The notes beneath the pieces were generated by a model. That model had not been told where the DNA came from. It ran no database searches and was given only the letters and a program-made list of their open reading frames with translations. DNA of 5,564 bases, taken from an uncultured Bacteroides sp. (GTDB lineage Bacteria > Bacteroidota > Bacteroidia > Bacteroidales > Bacteroidaceae). The position numbers and the translations under genes were made by a program. Of the stretch, positions 1-5,080 are shown piece by piece (position 1 is the stretch's first letter; each line of letters starts with the position of its first letter). Location: contig CAKUYM010000297.1 in NCBI GenBank assembly GCA_934716785.1, positions 1-5,564 of the forward strand. The letters run 5' to 3'.

Positions 1-664
1 TATGTGTAGTAGAAGTGACGATATGTGCATATTTAACCGGGTTTTCAAGCAGTCCGGCTGCAATCAGTCCCGCAGGGTGAGCCATGTCTATCAGCAGGAT
101 AGCACCCACCTTATCAGCGATTTCACGCATACGCTTGTAGTCCCATTCGCGAGAGTAGGCAGAGCCGCCGCCGATAATCATTTTCGGTTTCTCGCGCAGA
201 GCGATCTCCTCCATCTGGTCGTAGTCAACGCGTCCTGTTTCCTTATTCAGGTTATATTCGCAGGGAGTATAGATGATTCCCGAAGTATTCACCAATGAGC
301 CGTGAGAAAGGTGACCGCCGTGTGCAAGATTCAATCCCATGAACTTGTCGCCCGGATTCAGGACAGCCAAGAAGACAGCGGCATTGGCCTGCGCTCCAGA
401 GTGTGGCTGTACGTTTGCCCATTCGGCTCCGAAGATCTCCTTCAAGCGGTCGATGGCGATCTGTTCGCTTTGGTCTACCACCTCGCAACCGCCGTAGTAG
501 CGTTTTCCCGGATAACCTTCTGCGTACTTGTTGGTCAGACAAGACCCCATTGCCTGCATTACCTGGTCACTCACAAAGTTTTCTGATGCAATCAGCTCGA
601 TACCTTTCAGCTGACGTTGATGCTCTTTTTCGATGATGTCGAAAATTAAGTCGTCTCTTTTCAT
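1..664 (-). CDS. glyA: Serine hydroxymethyltransferase GlyA, N-terminal half (partial, cut by window edge)
   Basis: This PLP enzyme interconverts serine and glycine while passing a one-carbon unit to tetrahydrofolate, in the cytoplasm. Reading the minus strand from the ATG at 664 gives 221 uninterrupted codons. Family motifs seen are ELIASEN (residues 23-29), the [15 protein letters not shown] block (45-59), QPHSGAQAN (86-94), [11 protein letters not shown] (112-122) and the cofactor-site segment [10 protein letters not shown] (191-200). The frame leaves the window at ...STTH (218-221), just before where the family's PLP-binding lysine is expected. Family proteins are about 420 residues, so roughly half is present. 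The start is supported by the match of the N-terminus to the family and by the promoter-like box about 30 bases upstream. The 112-bp gap to the preceding barrel gene and its own promoter suggest separate transcription. No clear Shine-Dalgarno is visible. Confidence 0.97.
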   Translation of the reverse strand, partial: MKRDDLIFDIIEKEHQRQLKGIELIASENFVSDQVMQAMGSCLTNKYAEGYPGKRYYGGCEVVDQSEQIAIDRLKEIFGAEWANVQPHSGAQANAAVFLAVLNPGDKFMGLNLAHGGHLSHGSLVNTSGIIYTPCEYNLNKETGRVDYDQMEEIALREKPKMIIGGGSAYSREWDYKRMREIADKVGAILLIDMAHPAGLIAAGLLENPVKYAHIVTSTTH

Positions 665-694
665 TCTTTTATAAGTAAGATTATTTGATGCGTA

Positions 695-702
695 CAAAGT
701 TA
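695..702 (-). promoter_or_regulatory. Likely glyA promoter, -7 element
   Basis: On the minus strand this octamer reads TAACTTTG, a full match to the Bacteroides -7 consensus TAnnTTTG. It lies about 30 bases before the glyA ATG, giving a short leader. No good -33 TTTG is found 19-21 bases upstream, so the call rests on the -7 box and its position. Confidence 0.5.
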
Positions 703-744
703 ATGAAAATAAATGAAGAATGAAGGAAGTGCGAGAAAAATGTT

Positions 745-792
745 AGTAAAAAGCGGGATTTAATGATATTTTATTCCTAAAAGATAAATCCC
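745..792 (-). terminator. Possible intrinsic terminator of the pyrB-pyrI-flavin reductase-barrel operon
   Basis: On the minus strand GGGATTTA (792-785) pairs perfectly with TAAATCCC (762-755), and the second arm is followed by GCTTTTT. The first arm lies in the last codons of the barrel gene and the stop codon falls in the 22-base loop. The stem and T-run fit an intrinsic terminator between this operon and glyA. The loop is long and the stem AT-rich, so termination would be weak. Confidence 0.35.
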
Positions 793-1517
793 AATGAAAA
801 ACTTAACGCACTGTCGCGGCGGCGGAAAATAATATTACTCACTCCCGTGCTGCCGTCCGAGTTGATATTGTCATATATAATGGATTTGGAGATATTGCCT
901 ATCCCTTGCTCATAACGGAAGTCGAAGAAGATGCGGGAGATACTGACGCCTACGCCTACCACCGCACTGATGTTGAACGGATACAACTTTTCATGGATAC
1001 CTTTCTGGTCGAAATTCGTGAAAGTGATATCATTCTTCTTCCCCCATAGATAGCGGAGTTTCGGTCCTGCAAAGATAGCCATGCCGTATGGTCCGCTCTT
1101 CACTACGTTGTATCCATACAGAACGGGGAAGTCGATACTGTGCAGGACAGACTGCACGGAAGCATAATCCGGTTCGATGGCAGGGTGCTGCGAGCCCAGT
1201 TTGTCAAAAGTAATCTCACATTTGGATACGTTGTATGACACTTCCGGTTGTATGAAATGCTTCTTCATATTGATGCGCATGAAAAGAGCGCCGAAGTAAC
1301 CTATCTTATAATTATTCTGCACCTCATCAATCGTCACATCCTTAATCTTGAATTCGGATACCATAAACATAGATGAGTTAAACCCCGCCTTGATACCGAA
1401 ATTTACTTTCTTGGTATTGGGGCGGTCCACCCTGTCCGAGTTATTGAAATCCTGGCCGAAAACCGTGCAGGCTACAGCCAACGAACCGAGAAAAAGGATT
1501 TTGCGCAGCGTCATCAT
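777..1517 (-). CDS. Outer-membrane beta-barrel protein (porin/PorT-like family)
   Basis: This 246-residue protein is probably exported to the outer membrane. The N-terminus has a signal peptide: basic MMTLRK, a hydrophobic stretch to about residue 20, and a likely cleavage after VFG (19-21) before QDF. The mature part alternates polar and hydrophobic residues as beta strands do, opens with VNFGIKAGFNSSMF (38-51), and ends in the strand SALSFSLGFIF with a C-terminal Phe, as is usual for BAM-assembled barrels. This fits the Bacteroidetes 'outer membrane beta-barrel' families (OMP_b-brl type). A Cys at residue 17 makes a lipoprotein conceivable, but the lipobox is poor. Two adjacent ATGs (1517 and 1514) are equivalent as start. 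The gene begins 9 bp after the flavin reductase gene, so it is probably the last gene of the pyrB operon. Substrate or partner is unknown. Confidence 0.8.
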   Translation of the reverse strand: MMTLRKILFLGSLAVACTVFGQDFNNSDRVDRPNTKKVNFGIKAGFNSSMFMVSEFKIKDVTIDEVQNNYKIGYFGALFMRINMKKHFIQPEVSYNVSKCEITFDKLGSQHPAIEPDYASVQSVLHSIDFPVLYGYNVVKSGPYGMAIFAGPKLRYLWGKKNDITFTNFDQKGIHEKLYPFNISAVVGVGVSISRIFFDFRYEQGIGNISKSIIYDNINSDGSTGVSNIIFRRRDSALSFSLGFIF

Positions 1518-1526
1518 ATAAGGTAC

Positions 1527-2093
1527 CTATTTTTTCTTCTCAACACTCCAACCAAACTTGCCGATTTTCTCTCCCAACTCATAATACCCGCCATGCACAT
1601 ATACCAACGGATTGGCTTCCGCCAACTCAAACTTTCCGGTTTCGGGATTCAGATTCCGGTCGTCGGCACGCACATTCACCACATCCGCAATAAACATATC
1701 GTGTGAACCGAGAGAGACAATCTCCTTCACCCGGCATTCGATACATAGGGGAGACCCCTCGATCAGTGGCGCATTGACCACGGTGCATCGTCCCGGAGTG
1801 AGCTTCATCTCCTCAAACTTGCGATAATCGCGTCCTGAACGCACGCCACACCAGTCGGTGGCAAACGCCATGTCCTTCGTTGTCAGGTTGATGACAAACT
1901 CCATATTGCGCTTGATAATCTCGTAAGAATGCCGTTCCGGCCGTACGGAAATATAGCACATGGGCGGGTTCGTACAAATCGTACCCGTCCATGCCACTGT
2001 AATGATATTATATTCACTTTCCTCTTTTCCGCAGCTCACCAATACGGCGGGCAGCGGATAAATCATCGTTCCTGGTTTCCAGTCCTGTTTCAT
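1527..2093 (-). CDS. Flavin reductase-like protein (FMN-binding split barrel)
   Basis: The product is 188 residues when started at the ATG at 2093. The order of motifs fits the flavin reductase-like domain: an N-terminal PLPAVLVSCG strand (13-22), NIITVAWTGTICTNPPMCYISVRP (29-52), where the TxPP segment and following strand form the flavin-binding part, then ERHSYEIIKRNMEFVINL (53-70). The C-terminal half contains PLIEGSPLCIECRVKEIV (109-126) and HDMFIADVVNV (131-141), also typical of the fold. Such proteins bind FMN and many reduce free flavin with NAD(P)H, but members with other roles exist, so the reaction is not settled. An in-frame ATG at 2165 would add 24 residues but lies inside pyrI and does not look like the domain. 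The chosen start lies 20 bp after the pyrI stop with GGA upstream. It is probably co-transcribed with pyrBI. Confidence 0.85.
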   Translation of the reverse strand: MKQDWKPGTMIYPLPAVLVSCGKEESEYNIITVAWTGTICTNPPMCYISVRPERHSYEIIKRNMEFVINLTTKDMAFATDWCGVRSGRDYRKFEEMKLTPGRCTVVNAPLIEGSPLCIECRVKEIVSLGSHDMFIADVVNVRADDRNLNPETGKFELAEANPLVYVHGGYYELGEKIGKFGWSVEKKK

Positions 2094-2113
2094 GGGCGCA
2101 TTTCCGTGATGAA

Positions 2114-2581
2114 CTATAAAATGGTAATCTCCTCCCGTTTTTGTTCCTTCTCGCAATAATGGCATTTCACGATACAGTTCTCCTTGTCTATCACGTGAAA
2201 CAGCGTAGCCATCGGCTCATTGTTCGTGATACATTTCGGATTGGCGCACTTCACGATTCCATGGAGCTCGTCCGGCATCTTCACCTCTTTCTTTTCCACC
2301 ACCTCATAGTTGCGGATGATGTTCAGCTTCACGTTAGGGGCGACAACCGAAATACGGTTGATCTCATCATCGCAGAAAAACTTGTCCGCGATTTTGATAA
2401 TACCCTTCTTGCCCAACTTCTTGCTTTCGAGGTTGAATCCGATGGTGATATTACTCTTCATCTGCTCCACACCGAGCAGTTGCACAACGGTAAAGAGCTT
2501 CTCAGACGGGATATGGTCAATCACCGTTCCGTTTTTCAGAGCGGCTACTTGCAGTTCTTGTTTATTTTTATTTTCGCTCAT
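2114..2581 (-). CDS. pyrI: Aspartate carbamoyltransferase regulatory subunit PyrI
   Basis: The 155-residue protein is full length for the family (E. coli PyrI is about 153). It has the allosteric nucleotide-binding N-terminal domain, with [11 protein letters not shown] (14-24) and [20 protein letters not shown] (45-64), then the zinc domain. The four zinc ligands are visible as Cys112-x4-Cys117 and Cys140-x2-Cys143. In known holoenzymes this subunit binds ATP/CTP and links catalytic trimers through the zinc domain, and intact ligands suggest the same here. The ATG overlaps the pyrB stop in the tetranucleotide ATGA, so translation is probably coupled, which suits subunits of one complex. The N-terminal MSENKNKQ looks like a short flexible tail. 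Confidence 0.97.
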   Translation of the reverse strand: MSENKNKQELQVAALKNGTVIDHIPSEKLFTVVQLLGVEQMKSNITIGFNLESKKLGKKGIIKIADKFFCDDEINRISVVAPNVKLNIIRNYEVVEKKEVKMPDELHGIVKCANPKCITNNEPMATLFHVIDKENCIVKCHYCEKEQKREEITIL

Positions 2582-3519
2582 AATAAAATATCGTTTTTAA
2601 CGTCATCTAATGTGATACCTAACACGTCGCAAAGAATTGCTTCGCGGGCATACAATCCGTTCTGTGCCTGTTGGAAGTAATAAGCCTTCGGGTTGTTGTC
2701 CACATCGTAGGCAATCTCGTTCACACGTGGCAGCGGGTGCAGTATACGCAGGTTCGGACGGGTATTCTCCAACATCTTGTTGCGGAGGATATATACATTC
2801 TTCACCCGTTCGTATTCCATCAGGTCGGTGAAACGTTCCCGTTGCACGCGGGTCATATACAGAATATCCGCATTGGCGATAGTCTCTTCCGTGAAGTCCG
2901 TGTGTTCAATATATTTTATGTGGTGAGTCTTGCAGTATAGCTTGTACTCTTCCGGCATGCTCAGCTCTTTGGGAGCGATAAAATGGAATGTCGGGTTGAA
3001 GTGGCGCATTGCCATCAGTAGTGAGTGCACGGTGCGTCCGTATTTCAGGTCACCCACCAAGAAGATATTCAGATTTTCCAGTGTGCCTTGCGTCTTGTAG
3101 ATAGAGTAGAGGTCGAGCATGGTCTGTGACGGGTGTTGGTTGGCACCGTCTCCGGCATTGACGATGGGCACCGGAGCCACCTCGCTGGCATATCGTGCCG
3201 CTCCTTCGAGATAGTGCCGCATGACGATAATGTCCGCATAGTTGCTCACCATCATAATCGTGTCTTTGAGTGTTTCCCCCTTTGAAGAGCTGGTCGCTTT
3301 GGGGTCGCTGAATCCGATAACCCGTGCACCGAGACGGTTGGCAGCCGTTTCAAAACTCAGGCGTGTGCGGGTAGAAGGTTCGAAGAACAGTGTCGCTACG
3401 ACCTTTCCTTGCAATAACCGGCGGTTGGGGTTCATTTCAAACTGCTTCGCCATTTCGATCATGTAGAGGATTTTTTCTTTAGAATGTTCGGCAATGGTTA
3501 CTAAACTCCTGTTTTCCAT
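2578..3519 (-). CDS. pyrB: Aspartate carbamoyltransferase catalytic subunit PyrB
   Basis: PyrB makes N-carbamoyl-L-aspartate from carbamoyl phosphate and aspartate, the first committed step of pyrimidine synthesis, in the cytoplasm. The 313-residue protein is full length. The carbamoyl-phosphate loop FFEPSTRTR is at 45-53, SSSKGET at 77-83 carries the mobile-loop Lys80, RH at 101-102, [12 protein letters not shown] at 121-132 with His129 and Gln132, [10 protein letters not shown] at 157-166, TRVQRERF at 223-230 for aspartate binding, and HPLPR at 261-265. All expected active-site motifs are intact. The start ATG at 3519 gives the normal N-terminus. The 5' flank is AT-rich with no Shine-Dalgarno, as is common in Bacteroides. 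It is the first gene of the inferred operon pyrB-pyrI-flavin reductase-barrel. Confidence 0.98.
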   Translation of the reverse strand: MENRSLVTIAEHSKEKILYMIEMAKQFEMNPNRRLLQGKVVATLFFEPSTRTRLSFETAANRLGARVIGFSDPKATSSSKGETLKDTIMMVSNYADIIVMRHYLEGAARYASEVAPVPIVNAGDGANQHPSQTMLDLYSIYKTQGTLENLNIFLVGDLKYGRTVHSLLMAMRHFNPTFHFIAPKELSMPEEYKLYCKTHHIKYIEHTDFTEETIANADILYMTRVQRERFTDLMEYERVKNVYILRNKMLENTRPNLRILHPLPRVNEIAYDVDNNPKAYYFQQAQNGLYAREAILCDVLGITLDDVKNDILL

Positions 3520-3561
3520 TTTGTTATATTTTATGTGGATAGAACTTGTTTTACCGGAGCG

Positions 3562-3593
3562 TAAAGGTACGAAGAATTTGTGAAAAGCACAGA
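3562..3593 (-). promoter_or_regulatory. Candidate pyrB operon promoter
   Basis: On the minus strand TACCTTTA (3569-3562) matches 5 of the 6 defined positions of the Bacteroides -7 box TAnnTTTG. TCTG (3593-3590), a 3-of-4 match to the -33 TTTG, lies 20 bases upstream, which is the right spacing. The start site would be near 3555, about 35 bases before the pyrB ATG. The two imperfect boxes keep this a candidate. Confidence 0.4.
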
Positions 3594-3610
3594 ATTTTCG
3601 TGCTTTTTTT
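3583..3610. terminator. Hairpin with T-run between pyrB and the recombinase gene; possible two-way terminator
   Basis: AAAAGCAC (3583-3590) and GTGCTTTT (3600-3607) form a perfect 8-bp stem with a 9-base loop, and the T-run continues to 3610 on the plus strand. On the minus strand the second arm itself ends in TTTT. No plus-strand gene ends here, so its likeliest use as a terminator would be to stop leftward transcripts coming through the recombinase gene. It overlaps the candidate pyrB -33 box, so it could instead be a regulatory site. The function is inferred. Confidence 0.35.
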
Positions 3611-3770
3611 AAGATAATATGCTATATGCTTCGTCATTCGTTTATGGCGCAAATACGTGACAAAGGTTAATAATACTGAATTTTGAAACATACTTGGGCA
3701 AGTGTGCAATAAAGCTGCGAAAAGATTCGTTTTTTTGCCGCTTCACTTGCCGCATGGCAACATATATATA

Positions 3771-4745
3771 ATGAAACAACTAATAATGCAAATGATGAGT
3801 AAAAATGGATTTAGCCGGTGTGGAGAACTTTACATCGGCCGCTTGCGAAAGGAGGGGCGCCATTCTACGGCGCATGTCTACAAGAATGCTCTTTTTTCAT
3901 TCAGCAAGTTCTGCGGCATATCCAATGTGTCGTTCAGGCAAGTCACCCGTGAGCGTTTACGATGCTATGGGCAGTATCTTGACGAGTGTGGCTTGAAGCC
4001 CAATACCATTTCCACGTATATGCGTATGCTCCGTAGTATCTACAACCGTGGGGTAGAAGCGGGGAATGCCCCTTACGTGCCGCGACTGTTTAGTGATGTC
4101 TATACGGGTGTAGATGTCCGCCACAAGAAAGCCCTGTCTGCCGACGAACTGCACAAACTGCTTTATGAAGATCCGAAGTCGGAGCGCCTACGCCGCACGC
4201 AATCCATCGCCTCCTTGCTGTTCCAGTTCTGCGGAATGTCATTCGCCGACTTGGCACATCTGGAGAAATCAGCTTTAGATAGCGGTGTGTTGCGTTACAA
4301 CCGTATCAAGACCAAGAGCCCCGTGAGTGTAGAGGTGTTGGATAGTTCGAAAGAACTGATCGGCTTGCTTCGAAACAAGCAGGACTCTCTGCCCGATTGC
4401 CCGGACTATCTGTTCGATATTCTTCGTGGCGATAAAAAGCGGAAAGACGAAGGAACTTATCGGGAATATCAGTCCGCCCTTCGCCGTTTCAACAATAACC
4501 TGAAAGAATTGGCGAGAGTACTGCATCTGAAGTCGCCCGTCTCCTCCTACACGTTCCGCCACTCTTGGGCTACCACCGCCAAGTATCGGGGAGTATCAAT
4601 CGAGATGATCAGCGAATCATTGGGACACAAATCAATAAAGACAACACAAATATATTTGAAAGGTTTCAGCCTAAAAGAACGCACAGAGGTAAATAGAGGG
4701 AATTTATCTTACGTGAAGAATTACTGCACAAGCAGATGCAATTGA
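3771..4745 (+). CDS. Tyrosine recombinase, likely the invertase of the adjacent capsule promoter
   Basis: With the ATG at 3771 the product is 324 residues. An N-terminal SAM-like core-binding domain (about 10-95) includes the STAHVYKNAL and TISTYMRMLRSIYNRGVEAG helices. The catalytic domain follows: LSADELHKLL (122-131), the box I area FQFCGMSFADLAHL (151-164), the beta-strand Lys in RIKTK (178-182), box II YTFRHSWAT (260-268) with Arg263, LGHKS (284-288) with His286, and nucleophile Tyr295 in TQIYL. The usual box I Arg is not seen (Ser157 or Cys154 stands in that area), and the first box II His is Tyr260; both are common in Bacteroides recombinases. An in-frame GTG at 3702 would add 23 unrelated residues, and ATGs at 3786, 3792 and 3795 are alternatives; none has a clear Shine-Dalgarno. 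The gene ends 32 bp before an inverted repeat, so promoter inversion is its likely job (inference). Integration of an element is the alternative, but no element ends are visible. Confidence 0.9.
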   Translation: MKQLIMQMMSKNGFSRCGELYIGRLRKEGRHSTAHVYKNALFSFSKFCGISNVSFRQVTRERLRCYGQYLDECGLKPNTISTYMRMLRSIYNRGVEAGNAPYVPRLFSDVYTGVDVRHKKALSADELHKLLYEDPKSERLRRTQSIASLLFQFCGMSFADLAHLEKSALDSGVLRYNRIKTKSPVSVEVLDSSKELIGLLRNKQDSLPDCPDYLFDILRGDKKRKDEGTYREYQSALRRFNNNLKELARVLHLKSPVSSYTFRHSWATTAKYRGVSIEMISESLGHKSIKTTQIYLKGFSLKERTEVNRGNLSYVKNYCTSRCN

Positions 4746-4777
4746 TATAATGCATTGAACAATAGTGATATAAAATG

Positions 4778-4800
4778 CCGTTACTTCTTAGGTAACGGAT
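4778..4800. repeat. Left inverted repeat (IR-L), recombination site of the invertible promoter
   Basis: This 23-bp sequence is the perfect reverse complement of 5038-5060. It contains two 7-bp arms, CCGTTAC (4778-4784) and GTAACGG (4792-4798), around the asymmetric spacer TTCTTAG. Two inverted recombinase-binding arms flanking a short crossover region is the usual core-site layout for tyrosine recombinases. The spacer is not palindromic, which gives the site a direction and favours inversion between the two copies. On the plus strand the arms also fold into a hairpin followed by ATTTTAATTT. Confidence 0.92.
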
Positions 4801-4812
4801 TTTAATTTGGGA

Positions 4813-4845
4813 CAAAGATAGACAAAAATATAGAAAGCATACAAA
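4813..4845 (-). promoter_or_regulatory. Consensus Bacteroides promoter inside the invertible segment, pointing away from upxY
   Basis: On the minus strand TTTG (4845-4842) is followed after 21 bases by TATCTTTG (4820-4813). This matches the -33 TTTG and -7 TAnnTTTG consensus with spacing in the accepted 19-21 range. Transcription would start near 4806 and run left through the left repeat and antisense to the recombinase gene. After inversion the same promoter would read into upxY. A second -7-like octamer, TATTTTTG at 4830-4823, lacks a spaced -33 partner. Confidence 0.8.
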
Positions 4846-4898
4846 TATTCCTCTACTTTTTTTAGTTTTTACCTGCAATATTGGGTAAAGAAACACTT

Positions 4899-4927
4899 GA
4901 ACATGAAATCATATGTTTTTCATGTTC
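4899..4927. repeat. Perfect 10-bp hairpin inside the invertible segment
   Basis: GAACATGAAA (4899-4908) and TTTCATGTTC (4918-4927) are exact reverse complements separated by 9 bases. The symmetry could be a regulator-binding site or an RNA hairpin. It lies upstream of the invertible promoter in that promoter's own direction and so stays upstream in both orientations, which favours a DNA-binding site. No protein can be assigned. Confidence 0.6.
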
Positions 4928-4936
4928 CGTGATTTT

Positions 4937-4978
4937 ATTGCCTAATTTCAAAATCCTCTTCGTTGATTATCAGGCAAT
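4937..4978. repeat. Minor 7-bp inverted repeat inside the invertible segment
   Basis: ATTGCCT (4937-4943) and AGGCAAT (4972-4978) are exact reverse complements 28 bases apart. An inverted repeat of this length and spacing could arise by chance in a segment of this size. It is recorded because it lies close to the 10-bp hairpin, upstream of the invertible promoter. Confidence 0.25.
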
Positions 4979-5037
4979 TCTTTCTTTTCTCTCCTGCCTG
5001 TAAGTGTGATTTCCTTTTTCATTGTAGTTTGTGACCT

Positions 5038-5060
5038 ATCCGTTACCTAAGAAGTAACGG
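5038..5060. repeat. Right inverted repeat (IR-R), recombination site of the invertible promoter
   Basis: This is the exact reverse complement of 4778-4800 over 23 bp, with arms CCGTTAC (5040-5046) and GTAACGG (5054-5060) around spacer CTAAGAA. Identity stops sharply on both sides, which suggests the match is a recombination site and not part of a longer duplication. It sits 20 bp before the upxY start, so it would be within the upxY leader RNA when the promoter is ON. Confidence 0.92.
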
Positions 5061-5066
5061 ACACTT

Positions 5067-5072
5067 AAGGGG
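5067..5072 (+). promoter_or_regulatory. Shine-Dalgarno-like site of upxY
   Basis: AAGGGG lies 8 bases before the ATG at 5081, a good spacing. An in-frame TAA at 5066-5068 rules out any start further upstream, so this site fixes the upxY start. It is the clearest ribosome binding site in the window. Confidence 0.65.
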
Positions 5073-5080
5073 TAAAAAAC

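Larger units (their letters stand above)
4778..5060. other. Invertible promoter segment (phase switch), drawn in the apparent OFF orientation
   Basis: Two perfect 23-bp inverted repeats bound an AT-rich, gene-free interior of 237 bp (4801-5037), located between a tyrosine recombinase gene and an upxY-family gene. The interior carries one full Bacteroides promoter, on the minus strand near the left repeat. No plus-strand candidate combines a complete -7 box with a correctly spaced -33 box, so upxY seems to lack a promoter in this orientation. Inversion maps position x to 9838-x and would put the -7 box at 5018-5025, with transcription starting near 5031 and an approximately 50-base leader containing the right repeat. 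Invertible promoters in front of upxY genes are well established for Bacteroides capsules; inversion of this particular segment is inferred from its structure. Confidence 0.88.

Noticed and set aside
2141..2680. 179-codon plus-strand reading frame opposite pyrI and pyrB
   Set aside because: It is the antisense shadow of two well-supported genes, has no recognisable domain and no start signal.
3678..3685. GAATTTTG as a -7 promoter box for the recombinase gene
   Set aside because: It misses the first T of TAnnTTTG and has no TTTG 19-21 bases upstream. No convincing recombinase promoter was found in 3611-3770.
3735..3760. Small direct repeat of TTGCCGC and a 5-bp hairpin before the recombinase start
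   Set aside because: The repeats are too short to separate from chance, and there is no ligand-sensing or attenuator layout.
3702..3770. GTG start extending the recombinase by 23 residues
   Set aside because: The added residues do not resemble the family N-terminus and there is no Shine-Dalgarno. The ATG at 3771 already gives a complete core-binding domain.
3771..4745. Recombinase as the integrase of a mobile element inserted next to pyrB
   Set aside because: No tRNA attachment site, element-end direct repeats or transfer genes are visible, and the adjacent inverted repeats plus upxY explain it better. An element extending beyond the window cannot be wholly excluded.
4666..4896. 76-codon minus-strand reading frame spanning the end of the recombinase gene and the left repeat
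   Set aside because: It has low-complexity, Cys/Leu/Tyr-rich content without a domain, overlaps the recombinase gene, and is disrupted by inversion of the segment. The sequence is better explained as the recombination site.
5025..5031. TAGTTTG on the plus strand as a resident upxY promoter in the present orientation
   Set aside because: It has only one base between TA and TTTG where two are needed, and there is no TTTG at the right distance upstream.
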